DNA of 64,000 nt. Source: Cryptomeria japonica (Eukaryota > Streptophyta > Pinopsida > Cupressales > Cupressaceae). Both the position numbers and the translations under genes were made by a program. Below are positions 11,899 to 22,114 of this stretch, piece by piece (the first letter of the stretch is position 1; each line of letters begins with the position of its first letter). The stretch is taken from NCBI RefSeq assembly GCF_030272615.1, contig NC_081410.1, positions 509,885,442 to 509,949,441 of the forward strand, given 5' to 3'. The notes under the pieces were generated by a model. The model was not told the origin of the DNA. It was given only the letters and a program-made list of their open reading frames with translations, and searched no databases.

Positions 11899-13813
11899 TT
11901 CTGCTTCAATGAACTATCCTTTAGACCTTGGAAACCATTTATCATAGAGAGGAATCAAGGAAAAATGCAACCGATGTTTTTAGAAAACTTTTTTTTGCAA
12001 ATAATCAGACATATTGAAATAATTTAAAATATTAAATTATTATTTGAGAAATAATTTAAATATTTTAAATTTATTGCTTTGGCTGGAGAAAAATGACATA
12101 ACTTTCAAACAGTAGGGAGTTTGTTCCTAAAATTTGAAACACATGTCAATGGAAGGGAAAAAGGTCCACACAATTATTTACAACTCATCACAAAGCTTAG
12201 GATGAGATATTTTAATCATTTTTGGGGCAGCACACGCCAAAAATTGAAAGTTTAAAATATGACAAAGTATGAACTAGGTTCAGGTGAAAGTTGGCCACGT
12301 GATACAAAATGACGCTTAGATCTTGATTGTCAACTGATTTCCCTCAATTTGTGGCAATTATAAAAAATCTTCCATTTTTCATACTTTGACTAGTAAGGAC
12401 CTTGGATTGTGTGTTCACTTTTTACACATAAACACCTATTGGATCTTCATTCATCATTGAGATCGATTTGAAATTAACATTTTAGGTATGCCAAATATGG
12501 GGGAAACATGATTATAATACCCATCTTTGGATCTCATCCAATAGTTTTTGTGGAGCTTCAACTCATCCACTAGTTTTTATAGCTATAATCATGCATTCGT
12601 AAAACTCCTCCTCTAGTTTATATAGTTAGAATCTTGCATACATAAAGTTATCATAGATGCGATGGTGGTGCAGCTCAAGAAGTTAAATTTCAATAGTATT
12701 TTACTCTTCATCATGGTCCATGATAGTTTTAGTCATATGGTTTGATAAGTTATCCTATTCTATTTTAGGTTTCATATTGGGAATATATCATTTCCACGCA
12801 TATAAAATAACCAAATGTCAAATGAGAACATGGCAATTGTATATAGCCTGAAGCTTTTCGTATTCCTTACTCTTCTAAAAGGAATTCCAAGGCTGTAATT
12901 AAGAGAGTTTTTTGGAGGGAATCTTTGTCTCTTTGGCAAAGGGTATAGTAGTAGTGTCTTAGTTAGAATGTGGAGTCTTCTATAGTAAAGAATGTATATA
13001 CTCCTTCAACAATATTAGTTAGTTTACAATCTATCATGATAATTACTACAAATATAGTCTCTAGAATGTACTTCTTGATCTCACATGACTAATAATATCA
13101 ATGGTTTTGTTATTTGTCTTGGAAAATATCTTGTGAAGTGAAATTTTGTTTGTGGGTTTATGTACTTATATCAAAAATTAGAAAAATAAAAAAAGAAGAT
13201 ATATATACTAGTAATATATATATTGTGTGCAAGGCAACTTATGGTAAGTGTGCATTTAATGAGACATATATGTTGAAGCTGGTCGAATGCCTTTAAATTG
13301 GGCATTGAAGTATTACTATATTTTCACATTACATGTTTGAATTGGAAATATTGAGGTGGGAGTGATGGACACACCAATTAAGCTCAGGGAAACGAAACCA
13401 TAGGCAATGTTTGTAGGTGAAGTCATAGATAAACAGTTAGGGGGTGGTCTTGGTGAATGACCACCCATACATAAAGCATGCGGTCAAGATAGTTCTAGGG
13501 TTGGAGTTTCTGATGGTGTATCATAGGCATAGGGTCAGTTCAGACATTCTGGCATTTTTTCTTTCCATTTTTTTATATGTCAAGGTTTCCAAGGATTGGA
13601 CAAAAAAACTCACCCAAATGATGTTCGACAATGCATATTTCTGCGACATTGATGCAGTCATCGACAATGTGGATGAGAACCTTCCCATTCCCCTCCAACA
13701 GAACTATTACATTGGAAGGGTCTTTAAATTTGTGATTGTGCAAACACAAGATGCACACTTGTTGCAAGCATGAATGAGTGATATACTATGTAGTATCAAT
13801 TTCCTCTTGTATG
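11899..13813. other. AT-rich non-coding stretch
   Basis: I recognise no gene here. The sequence is AT-rich with short ORFs only. One 109-codon plus-strand ORF (13,444-13,773) has no family signature that I know. A small imperfect palindrome (GGGTGGTC...GACCACCC) lies at about 13,442-13,466. Confidence 0.4.
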
Positions 13814-15011
13814 TGTTACTACTTATTAAGTTGCCATTAGTTTTATATCCAAAGTCATTCTATATACTTTAGTCAATTATCTCTACCAAAACATTCAGTC
13901 GGTATGCATAGAACAGTCGGTTAAAGAAGAAAGTATTCACAGAGCCCAGTATACACCGAGCTGTCTACCGAGTATCATTCCATGTCTACCAAGCAACAAC
14001 AATGATACACTGAGTTGATATACACTGAGTGAAACATTTTACCAGATTCATTGAACCTAGACACACATGTGGAAACGTGTTACAAGATCGAGGAACATAG
14101 AACCATTATCACATTGGAAATTGCACTTAAGGATTGTGTATGATTTTGAGGTCATCTAACCAATGAAATATTTTGTATGGTTATTCATTTGATAAATCAT
14201 GTTTGTAAGATCAAAGCAATGAATCAAATCACCAACATAAGAGATCTATTTATATAGGATGGATTGAGATCAGATATATACATGTAGTGATAGACAGAGA
14301 TATATAGAGGTGTATGAAGCAAGACATGTATAATACATAAGAAAGCACTAAGTATTATGATTGTTACAGAGATACAGAGGTCACCGAGAAGGATTTCAGA
14401 GAATAGTCAAAGAAAAGAGTAAACAAAAGGGTTTGCCGAGTTACTTTATGGGTTACCAAGGTATGCTATAAGCAAGGTAATCTTATTTTGAGCACATAGA
14501 ATCTGCTATAACATTTCAGATGTAAGGTTGCAGATATTTGTAATGATTTATTGTAATATTTTGAAGTTGTAAGAGAAACCTTTAACAGGGTAAAAGACTC
14601 TAAAAAAATCTATAAATTGTAAAGCCTTTAACCAGGTGCAGAATTTAGAATAAGTGTTGTAAAATCCTTTAGCAAGGTAGATCTAAAGATCTTAATACTC
14701 CTAACAGGGTAAGCTATCAGAAATAGCTAAACATGTAGCTCTACCCGAGCACTCTTATTATTGCAGTAGTGAAGTTGTGGGTGCCATCCCCACCGTAGTT
14801 TTTCTCTCTAACCAAGAGTTTCTACGTAACCAAAATATATGTGTTATGGAGTGAATCATGTATGATTGTTATTTATTTGTTTTAGCTTTATGTTATGTTG
14901 CAACATTTTTTGGTTTATGCATAACAGTAAAGATATTATTGTTAAAAGGTTTTGAAGTACTGATTCACCCCTCCCCTCTTAGTACATTATCTTTCCATAT
15001 TGGGCCTAACA
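13814..15011 (+). repeat. 5' LTR of T2 (left edge tentative)
   Basis: The right end is firm: CCTAACA directly before ATTGGTATCAGAGC. The left end is placed at TGTTACT, which forms a short inverted repeat with TAACA; no second LTR is available for checking. A TATTTATATA box lies at 14,247-14,256. From 14,570 to 14,720 there is a row of CCTTTAAC.(G)GGT motifs like those in the C1 LTR. The block CCCCACCGTAGTTTTTC at about 14,790 is shared with other Copia-type LTRs here. Confidence 0.55.
14247..14256 (+). promoter_or_regulatory. Probable TATA box of the T2 LTR
   Basis: TATTTATATA lies in the middle of the LTR, upstream of the motif array and the primer site. Position and composition fit an LTR promoter. 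Confidence 0.4.
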
Positions 15012-15013
15012 AT

Positions 15014-15025
15014 TGGTATCAGAGC
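15014..15025 (+). promoter_or_regulatory. Primer-binding site of T2
   Basis: TGGTATCAGAGC lies two bases after the LTR terminal CA, complementary to initiator tRNA-Met. Confidence 0.85.
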
Positions 15026-15073
15026 TTGAATCTTGGAAAAGGGTTTAATAACCTAAAGAGAAAGATCTTATCA

Positions 15074-16426
15074 ATGGAAGGCTATAAACAATCTTGGAGA
15101 ATTCTGTATTTGCAAGAAGAGTTGGATCATGCTAATCAAGTGATTGCAGACATGCAAAGACAAATGCAAAAATCATTGAAAGTAAGAAGAAGATTATCTG
15201 ATGATTTATAGGACTCTCAAGAGTTAGTGGAACAAATTGGAACATCATCTGAAAATAGTATATCTGAAGAGACTAAAGAGATGATTGGACAACTGAAAGA
15301 AAAGAACAAAGCACTGACTGATCAACTAAAAGCAATGAAAAGAGGACATGAACATTTCAGCACACAAATGATTGAAAATCTTGATGTATTGAGGACAACT
15401 GAAGATAAAGTAAGAGATCTAGAAAGAGAAAAACAACAGCTTGAAGCATTAGTATCTGAAAAGAATGATGAAATCACAAGGTTGACTGGGATTCAACAAA
15501 ATCTGTCAGATCAATTAGGTTATGCACATCATGAAACAAATTTGAAAGATGATGAGAATCAAGCATTGAAACTTGAAATATCAAGGTTGACCGATGAACT
15601 TGAAACATAAAAGAAATCCAAGGAAACACTAAAAAGGAGTTATGAAGCATCAAAGATGTTGGATGAGCAACTAAAAACAAGAAGACCCAACAAAGATGCA
15701 GGACTCGGTTACAAAGGAAAAGACTCTACCGAGAAGGGAATTCATACTATCAAGAGAGGAGAATCATCAAAGCAAGCTGGAAACAAGAAGAACATCAAAG
15801 GAAAGAAGCCTATTTGCAACTACTGTGGAAATCAAGGTCACACTCCTAACTTGTGCCAAATTAGAAAAGATAAGCAACCGAATGTCACTAAGTCTAATAG
15901 TTATTGTTACAATTGCAATAAATATGGTCACACATCTAATCAATGTAGGACAAAGACTGTTAACAATTATCAAAAGGAAAAATTCAAAGGGTTTTGTAAA
16001 AAATGCAATAGATATGGATATAGTACCAAGAAGTGTTGGCTTAAGCAAAAGAACTATATGTGGTCTGCACACCGAGCAAATACTAGATGTTACCGAACTC
16101 ACACAAATCCTTACCAACAATATTCTACAGTACCATGGGATTACAATACAAGGATATGGTGGGAATGTTGTGGAAGATATGGACATATAAGTGCCAACTG
16201 CTTTATAAGGTTTAGAATGAACAACCGAAGATCATGGAGAAATCCTGGTATGGCATGTTTTCATTGTCACAAAGTTGGACACTTGGCTAGAGATTGCAGA
16301 GATCAACCTAGAGGAGACACTGAAGAAATAAAAGGCAAATTACAGATGATTTGGAAAAAGAAGGAAATTGTGTCAAATGAAGAAAGCAACTTACCTACCA
16401 AGTTAGGTGCACCTATTCCAAATTAA
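15074..16426 (+). pseudogene. T2 ORF1: Gag-like coiled-coil and CCHC zinc-knuckle protein
   Basis: The ATG at 15,074 (MEGYKQSW) opens one continuous frame of about 450 codons, closed by TAA at 16,424, with internal stops at 15,209 and 15,608. Roughly residues 10-190 are a charged heptad-like coiled coil rich in Glu, Lys and Leu (for example VRDLEREKQQLEALV). A short LGYKGKDSTEKG linker follows, then five knuckle positions. CNYCGNQGHTPNLC, CYNCNKYGHTSNQC and CFHCHKVGHLARDC are intact CX2CX4HX4C. CKKCNRYGYSTKKC has Tyr for His, and the fourth has Trp for its first Cys. Such proteins package element RNA. The lack of any protease or pol after it is the notable point. Confidence 0.75.
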
Positions 16427-16978
16427 TCGATAAAGGTATGAAGGGACTGCATTCTCTCAAGGTCAAATCTTAACAGTTCCTATTTTATTATGTACTTAAT
16501 TCAAAATCTATATAACTAAGATGCATTAGTAAGTTTTAAATTCTATCAAAGTCTTTTGGAGCACTATACAGGAAGACTATCAAGTCAGTGAATACAGGAA
16601 GCCTGTCAAGTCGGTAAATGAAGAAAGTCTGGTTACTCGGTTAAAGCGCAATAAGGAAAGAAAGTTTGGTGGAACCGAGTGCATTTAATGTTTTTGACCT
16701 AACCTACATGGAGCCTGATAAGGTATATTGTGTACTTAAAGCATTTATGCGGTCATTTTTCACTCACCAAGTTTTCAAGAGAACAAAGCAAAGCGAATCA
16801 AAGGCAATCAAACCTCCTCCAAAGAAAAATTCAAGGTATTTACATCAATCTCAATGCATTGTTAAGTTGGTTTATCGATCATATCAAGTTGTTATTATCT
16901 ACTAAGTGTGAAGCATCTGCCATTTGAAAATTCTTCAAACCCTAAGGATCATGTGCTAATTCTTATCTGAAATCTGCA

Positions 16979-19900
16979 ATGGCACCTAAGATCTAGAATC
17001 CCGTTGTTGTTGAGAACATCAAAAAGCCCTCACTAAAATACTCTCTAACTCCCAAAATTGCATCTGAACTGGATGACAAAACTTCATTTTCACTCATTCC
17101 AGATAGAGTTCTATTAGTCGAGGATGTGAGATTCTTTACCAAATGTCGAGTTGAAGAACTAGGTCATGTTGAAATCAAAGACACATATGATGAATTGTGC
17201 ACCAATGGTAAAATTGATAGCAAGTATGAGCACATTAAGATCAAGGGATTGACTGAAGCCCTAACCTATCCTTGTGTCTTCAAACCCCAGTGGGTTAAGT
17301 TTGTTTTAAGCAGAGTTCATGATGACTTCATGTGGCTAGAAGAGCAACCATTTAAGATCACCAAGGAAATCATTCATTTGATCACCGGTTACCCTATTTA
17401 TGATCATCCTTGAGATCAGAAAATGATATCACAAAAGGAATTGATCAATTTTACTTGAGTAGAATCTGATTGCAGAGGACTAAAATTGAACAATGTCACT
17501 GATGCAGAGCTAAAGTTTTCCATTAGAGTAATAGGTTATTATTTCTTCCAATCGGCAAGGGAAAACAGTGTACCCCAGGCAGCAATAGACTTAGCATATA
17601 AAATTGTGAAGAAAGGCATGAAAATTGATTTATGTGAGGTATTGCTAAAAACCCTGTTTGAGAATTTGAACACCATAAGGAAGCCAAAGAAGAACAATTC
17701 GGCCAGTACACTAAAGTTTGGATCACTGTTAATATGCATGTTTTTCTATTTTGAAAAATTCTTTCCATCAGTCAGTAAAGTTGTTTGGGAACTACACCGA
17801 CCAATCACCCATCAGATCAATGACTTCATCAAGAAGCTAGGTGATAATTTTAATGATATTATGGATGACTACTTTAGCAAGTTTCAGAAAAGGATACATA
17901 ACAGGTACCAAATTCCACCCAAGCTAGTGGAGAAATACAAAGATGACATATGTTTTGAAGTGGACACTGATTACTATTATGTGAATGTTGTGGAACCAAG
18001 AACTCAATATTTGCCACCTATGGGTTACGAGATTGATTTTGACATCACACAATAGCAAATAGATGCATTTCTTACATTATTGAGGCATACTACCGAGCTG
18101 AGATATGGAACATATGAGGAAGTGAAGGAAAAAGTAAAAATGAGCATTGTAGTGCCCAAGGCTACAGGGAAGGCAACAAAGATGATAAAGACATTAACGG
18201 AAAAATTTGGAGAAGGTTCTTCCTCCACAACTATCAAAGGCACTATAGTAATTACCAAAGAGGAATCTGAAGCCCAAGAGATAGCTATAACATTGAGCAT
18301 CGAATTACCTAAGGGAAAAGTGTTGAAAAGAAAGAAACAGGATACATCAAATGTCTCACTAACTCCTCCTGCAAAGCGACCTAACACAAGAGCATCTACA
18401 GCTTCACTGAGTAAGAAAACAAAGAGTGTTGCTGCACCCAAGGTAACAAAAACTTACAAGAAATCTACTCGGAGACTCATTTTGGCAAAAGAGTCTAGTG
18501 ACACTGAATCTGAAGATGCAAGTAAATTTCAGATTGTCAAGAGCAAAAAGGTAAATGTACATAGTGTTGAAAACTTTTGTGCTAATCTGAAGCAATATGG
18601 TGGATTTGGAGCATTTAGATATGTTAAGTATGAATCTAGATCTGATGATGAAAAGAGACAAATAGAAGAAGCTGTCATCTGCACACTATTGAAATTCTGA
18701 TTGGCTCCATTGGAATTATCTAAGTCACTTCCAAATGAATTAGATTTGCATATTGACAACAGATGGAAGTATGCCATGGACATGGAGAAACAGATGAGAG
18801 AAAGAAGTCTGGTACATCTTTTCCTAGACATGTCGGTAGATGAGATCACCGAACATCTGAAAAACTACCACACAAAATTCCTAGTCAAGCAAAGAGCTTT
18901 AAAATTGATGAATGGTCTTTACTTGGATGTAGAGAAGTAACCAAGGAAAAATGGTAAGAAATATTTAAAATTAAGAATGATGGTGAGTGAGTTGAAGTTG
19001 AAATAGTTGATGTTACCAAACAAGTTCCTGATATCACCGAGGAGGACCCTGCTGACACCATACAAGTAGATGAAAATATCATGGATACAGAGGCACCAAA
19101 ATAGGAAATGATAGAAGGGAATGCTTATGCCCAACTTGTATCCAATGAATTTGTTTTGGAGAAAGTTCAACCCTATCCTTCGGTCAATCAGCCTATTCCA
19201 ATCGAGGCCCCTAAGGATACTGAACAAGGAACGAAGGTCACAAATCTATAGAAGGAGAAACTGCTTCTCAAGCCATCGGGGAACAGTCTTCTCAAGCTCC
19301 TTCTAACACTGAAAATGTTACATCTGAGACCCCAAGCACTGAAGCACCGATGGACAGAAAAAAGGCTACATCAGAGACTAAAGAAATTGACCAAAGTGTT
19401 GCCTCTACTAAGCAACCTACCGAGGGTCCACAAGCCTCACAAGTTATTGTTTTAGTCCAACCGATGAAAGGTAAAGAAAAGAAGATGAAAAAGCATAGTT
19501 TCAAACTAGATTTGTCAAAACCAATAGTGTTGCCCAATGTTGATAAATCCAAATTAAAAGGGCAAGCACTCATTGAGTTTGGTGAACTATGCAAAGCCAA
19601 AGCCGAACAGGAGAAGCAAATGGCTATTCAAAAGAAAAAGAAAGTACTTCAGAAGGTGAAAGCACTCTTAACCGACATGCTACCTGAAGCTACAATAACC
19701 AAAGATGTAGCCATCCACATTAAACTAGATGAACTCCTAACCAAGATAGAGACATCTAGAGTAGATGCATCCGAATATTTGAGTAAGTTAAAGGACAAGG
19801 AACTCTCTACAAAAATGATTGAAGAGGTATAGAAAGCTATTGCCATTGGCAAAGTTAAACTTGTCAAATTTATTGTTGAGTTGTCCCCTCAACTCAAGCA

Positions 19901-20056
19901 CATTCTTTATTTATTTTAGAAACTCTATACATTTTCTCTATTCATTAAGGACATCAAGTGTAAAACTGAAGTGATTAAGAAAAAGATCACCAATCTCTCA
20001 AATAAGTTGACCACTGAGCCTAATTCCATTCAGAATTTTTATACCAATCTACAATA
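16979..20056 (+). pseudogene. T2 ORF2: long conserved protein of unknown function
   Basis: The ATG at 16,979 (MAPKI, then a stop) opens a frame traceable to 18,940 with stops at 16,994, 17,411, 17,456, 18,053, 18,698 and 18,938. Frameshifts follow, and the end near 20,056 is in other frames. Residues about 40-150 contain RVEELGHVEIKDTY, FVLSRVHDDFMWL and KITKEIIHLITGYP. Later come LNNVTD, IGYYFFQ, MKIDLCEVLL, LKFGSLLICMFFYF, EKYKDDICFE and MGYEIDFD. These align in order with T4 ORF2. The second half is Lys/Ser/Thr/Glu-rich and low in complexity, then partly helical (SKLKGQALIEFGELCKAKAE). I know no catalytic motif in it. It may be a retroelement accessory protein. Confidence 0.65.
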
Positions 20057-20089
20057 GCTCATGGCTCAACAATTGGAACTAAGGAATAT

Positions 20090-20347
20090 GTGTATTATAT
20101 GTGTATTATATGTATATGTGTATGTACATATATTGATATATATTGTCTTTTGATATCTTATTGTACTATATTGTATTCGTCTCTCTCTCTCTCTCTCTCA
20201 AGACCCTACATAACACCTAATGACCTCTTTGGACCATGTATGATATCGCAAGGGGTCAAATGGTGTCTTAAGGGGTCATATGGTGTTGTAACACATGTGT
20301 GGCTTAATCAGGACCCCACATGACCCCTAATGACATCATGTGACATG
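20090..20347. repeat. TATG-rich and (CT)n junction with the first repeat-field motifs
   Basis: A TATATGTGTAT-type microsatellite marks the end of T2. A pure (CT)10 run lies at 20,180-20,199. GGGGTCATATGGTGT-like words in both orientations follow (20,250-20,345). No gene was seen. Confidence 0.6.
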
Positions 20348-20443
20348 TCTTCCTCTCTCCCAATCTCCCTCCCTCCCTTTTCTTTCCCTCTCTCTCCCTC
20401 CCTCCCTCCCTCCCCCATCTCTCTCTCTCTCTCTCTCTCCCCC

Positions 20444-20526
<83 letters not shown>

Positions 20527-20530
20527 CCCC
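20348..20530. repeat. Long pyrimidine tract with (CT)37
   Basis: About 180 bases are almost only C and T, including an uninterrupted (CT)n from 20,448 to 20,521. Apparent ORFs here reading SLSLSL or RERERE are artefacts of the dinucleotide repeat. Confidence 0.95.
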
Positions 20531-20960
20531 AAACCCCACATAATACAACATGACCCTTTAGGAGCATATGATGTCCTAAGTGGTCATACGGTGTCCCAAG
20601 GTGGTAAAATGAACCATTATTACAATATTAAAAGAAGTGCCAATACTGCTTACACCATACGAATCTTTAGAACACCATACGACTCATAACGACACCATAT
20701 GGTGTCTTAAGGGGTCATATGATGTCTTAAAGGGTGGTAGGAAACAATATGACCCCAAAGAACACATTACATGACCCATAATGACACCTAAGGGGTCATA
20801 TGGTGTCCTAAGGGGTCATAGGACACTGTATGACCCCACATAATACCACATGAAACTTTCAAAGCATATGACATCCTAAGAAGTCATACGATATCCTAAG
20901 GTGGCAAGATGAACCATTATTACAATATAAAAAGTAGTACCAATATTGCTTAAAAGAATA
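20531..20960. repeat. Short-motif repeat field (GGGGTCATATGGTGTC)
   Basis: The words AAGGGGTCATATGGTGTC and its inverse (GACACCATATGACCCC) recur at about 20,575, 20,690, 20,710, 20,785 and 20,805. They are nested in a larger direct duplication in which 20,533-20,655 and 20,833-20,955 share the same order at an exact 300-base offset. It resembles the subterminal repeats of a DNA transposon, but no transposase is attached. Confidence 0.6.
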
Positions 20961-21486
20961 AAAAACCAACATGCTCCCCCACTCTCCCTTCCTCCATACC
21001 CCATCCCTCTCTCTCTTCTTCTCTCCCTCCCCACTCTTTCTCTCTCCCTATCCCCTTTATCTCCCTTACTTTATATTGTTGTATTGCAATCAGGTCTACC
21101 ATGTAGTAGTCACCATTTAGATGAACAACAGACCTAATAATCCCAAGGTCCAGAAGCTATGCTTTCCTTGCTATTCTTAGCATTTGAATTAGTGTACAAA
21201 ACCCATCGTGCATCATCCCTCAACCACACTCCTCTTGTTGTTGGGCAATCTCTGGTAATGCACATTTTTTCTTTCAAATTTGTTCCCCTACAATTTTCTG
21301 AATACTAACAGCCACACGACGAAGTTGTTTCCAAGCTGATGGTATAGCTAACAGTCTCAATTAAATAGTCTCACATTTTTGCAGTCATGTCAAATAAATA
21401 TTCTCACATTTTGTAGTCATGTCAAATAAATAAGATTTCTTTAAAAGATGTGTATATATATTTTATTAATTATAATTAAACTTTAA

Positions 21487-21530
21487 TCTATCTATCTCTC
21501 TCTCTGTCCCCCTTTTTTCATCATCTCTCT

Positions 21531-21596
<66 letters not shown>

Positions 21597-21641
21597 CTTT
21601 ATCTCCTCCATTTTCCATCCCCCCTCTCTCTCTCTCTCTCT
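21487..21641. repeat. Second (CT)n-rich pyrimidine tract
   Basis: Interrupted CT and CTTT repeats lie immediately outside the putative left end of D3. The 20,961-21,486 stretch before it is AT-rich, and I see nothing coding in it. Confidence 0.9.
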
Positions 21642-21644
21642 AGT

Positions 21645-21830
21645 CTACTAAACATTTTTAAGGCCTAACAATGTGTATGAGGTCTTTATACATTTAAAGG
21701 GCGTACAAGGTACCTGGAATATTAACGTTGGTCTGCAAATTTTTTTAGGGCCTAATAGTGCATACAGGGTTACAAAAAAGACTGCGTATGCGGTACTATG
21801 ACATATAATTTTAGTTGCCCAACCTCCTCA
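21645..21830 (+). repeat. Left terminal region of D3
   Basis: It contains two tandem subunits 86 bases apart (AGGCCTAACAATG at 21,661 and AGGGCCTAATAGTG at 21,747). Each is followed by GTAT- and GCGTA-containing words. The second matches the right end in inverse orientation. Confidence 0.5.
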
Positions 21831-22114
21831 ATGTCCTCAAAAGAATTTTTTGAGGTCGCCGAAGGCCCCACTACAACCGTGTCTCTGTTCTTGTGACTAT
21901 TTTATACATATAAGTAAGTAAATTTTTTTTTTGCACAATTTCAAATGATTGAATTGTTGTTCTTATTAGTTTTGTCAATGTTATTGTGATTTTTTAATAA
22001 ATTTGATTAAAAAAAACAATGATATTTCTCAACTTTATGGTTATTGGATTGTTTATAAATTTTTGTTTGCATATATATGTAATATGATTCTATTTAGGAT
22101 AACCAATATCAACC

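Larger units (their letters stand above)
13814..20085 (+). mobile_element. 3'-truncated LTR element T2 (Gag-like ORF1 plus ORF2, no pol)
   Basis: A 5' LTR, a TGGTATCAGAGC primer site, a Gag-like ORF and a second long ORF follow each other on plus. The element then stops in a TATG-rich and CT-rich microsatellite near 20,085, with no polypurine tract or 3' LTR. The layout matches the complete element T4 (28,383-34,993), and ORF2 is clearly homologous. No protease, integrase, reverse transcriptase or RNase H motif occurs in between. It fits the class of LTR elements that carry only Gag (called TR-GAG in plants), with an extra ORF. Confidence 0.7.

Noticed and set aside
13442-13466. Small palindrome GGGTGGTC...GACCACCC
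   Set aside because: Isolated and short; palindromes of this size are expected by chance in 64 kb.
13444-13773. 109-codon plus-strand ORF
   Set aside because: No family signature, no neighbouring gene structure and no paralogue in the window. A chance ORF is likely.
14858-15211. ORF starting MYDCYLFVLALCYV upstream of T2 ORF1
   Set aside because: It starts inside the LTR; only the part from the ATG at 15,074 belongs to the element's protein.
20304-20567. ORFs reading RERERE (minus) and SLSLSL (plus)
   Set aside because: They are translations of the (CT)n microsatellite; no codon-level evidence for a gene.
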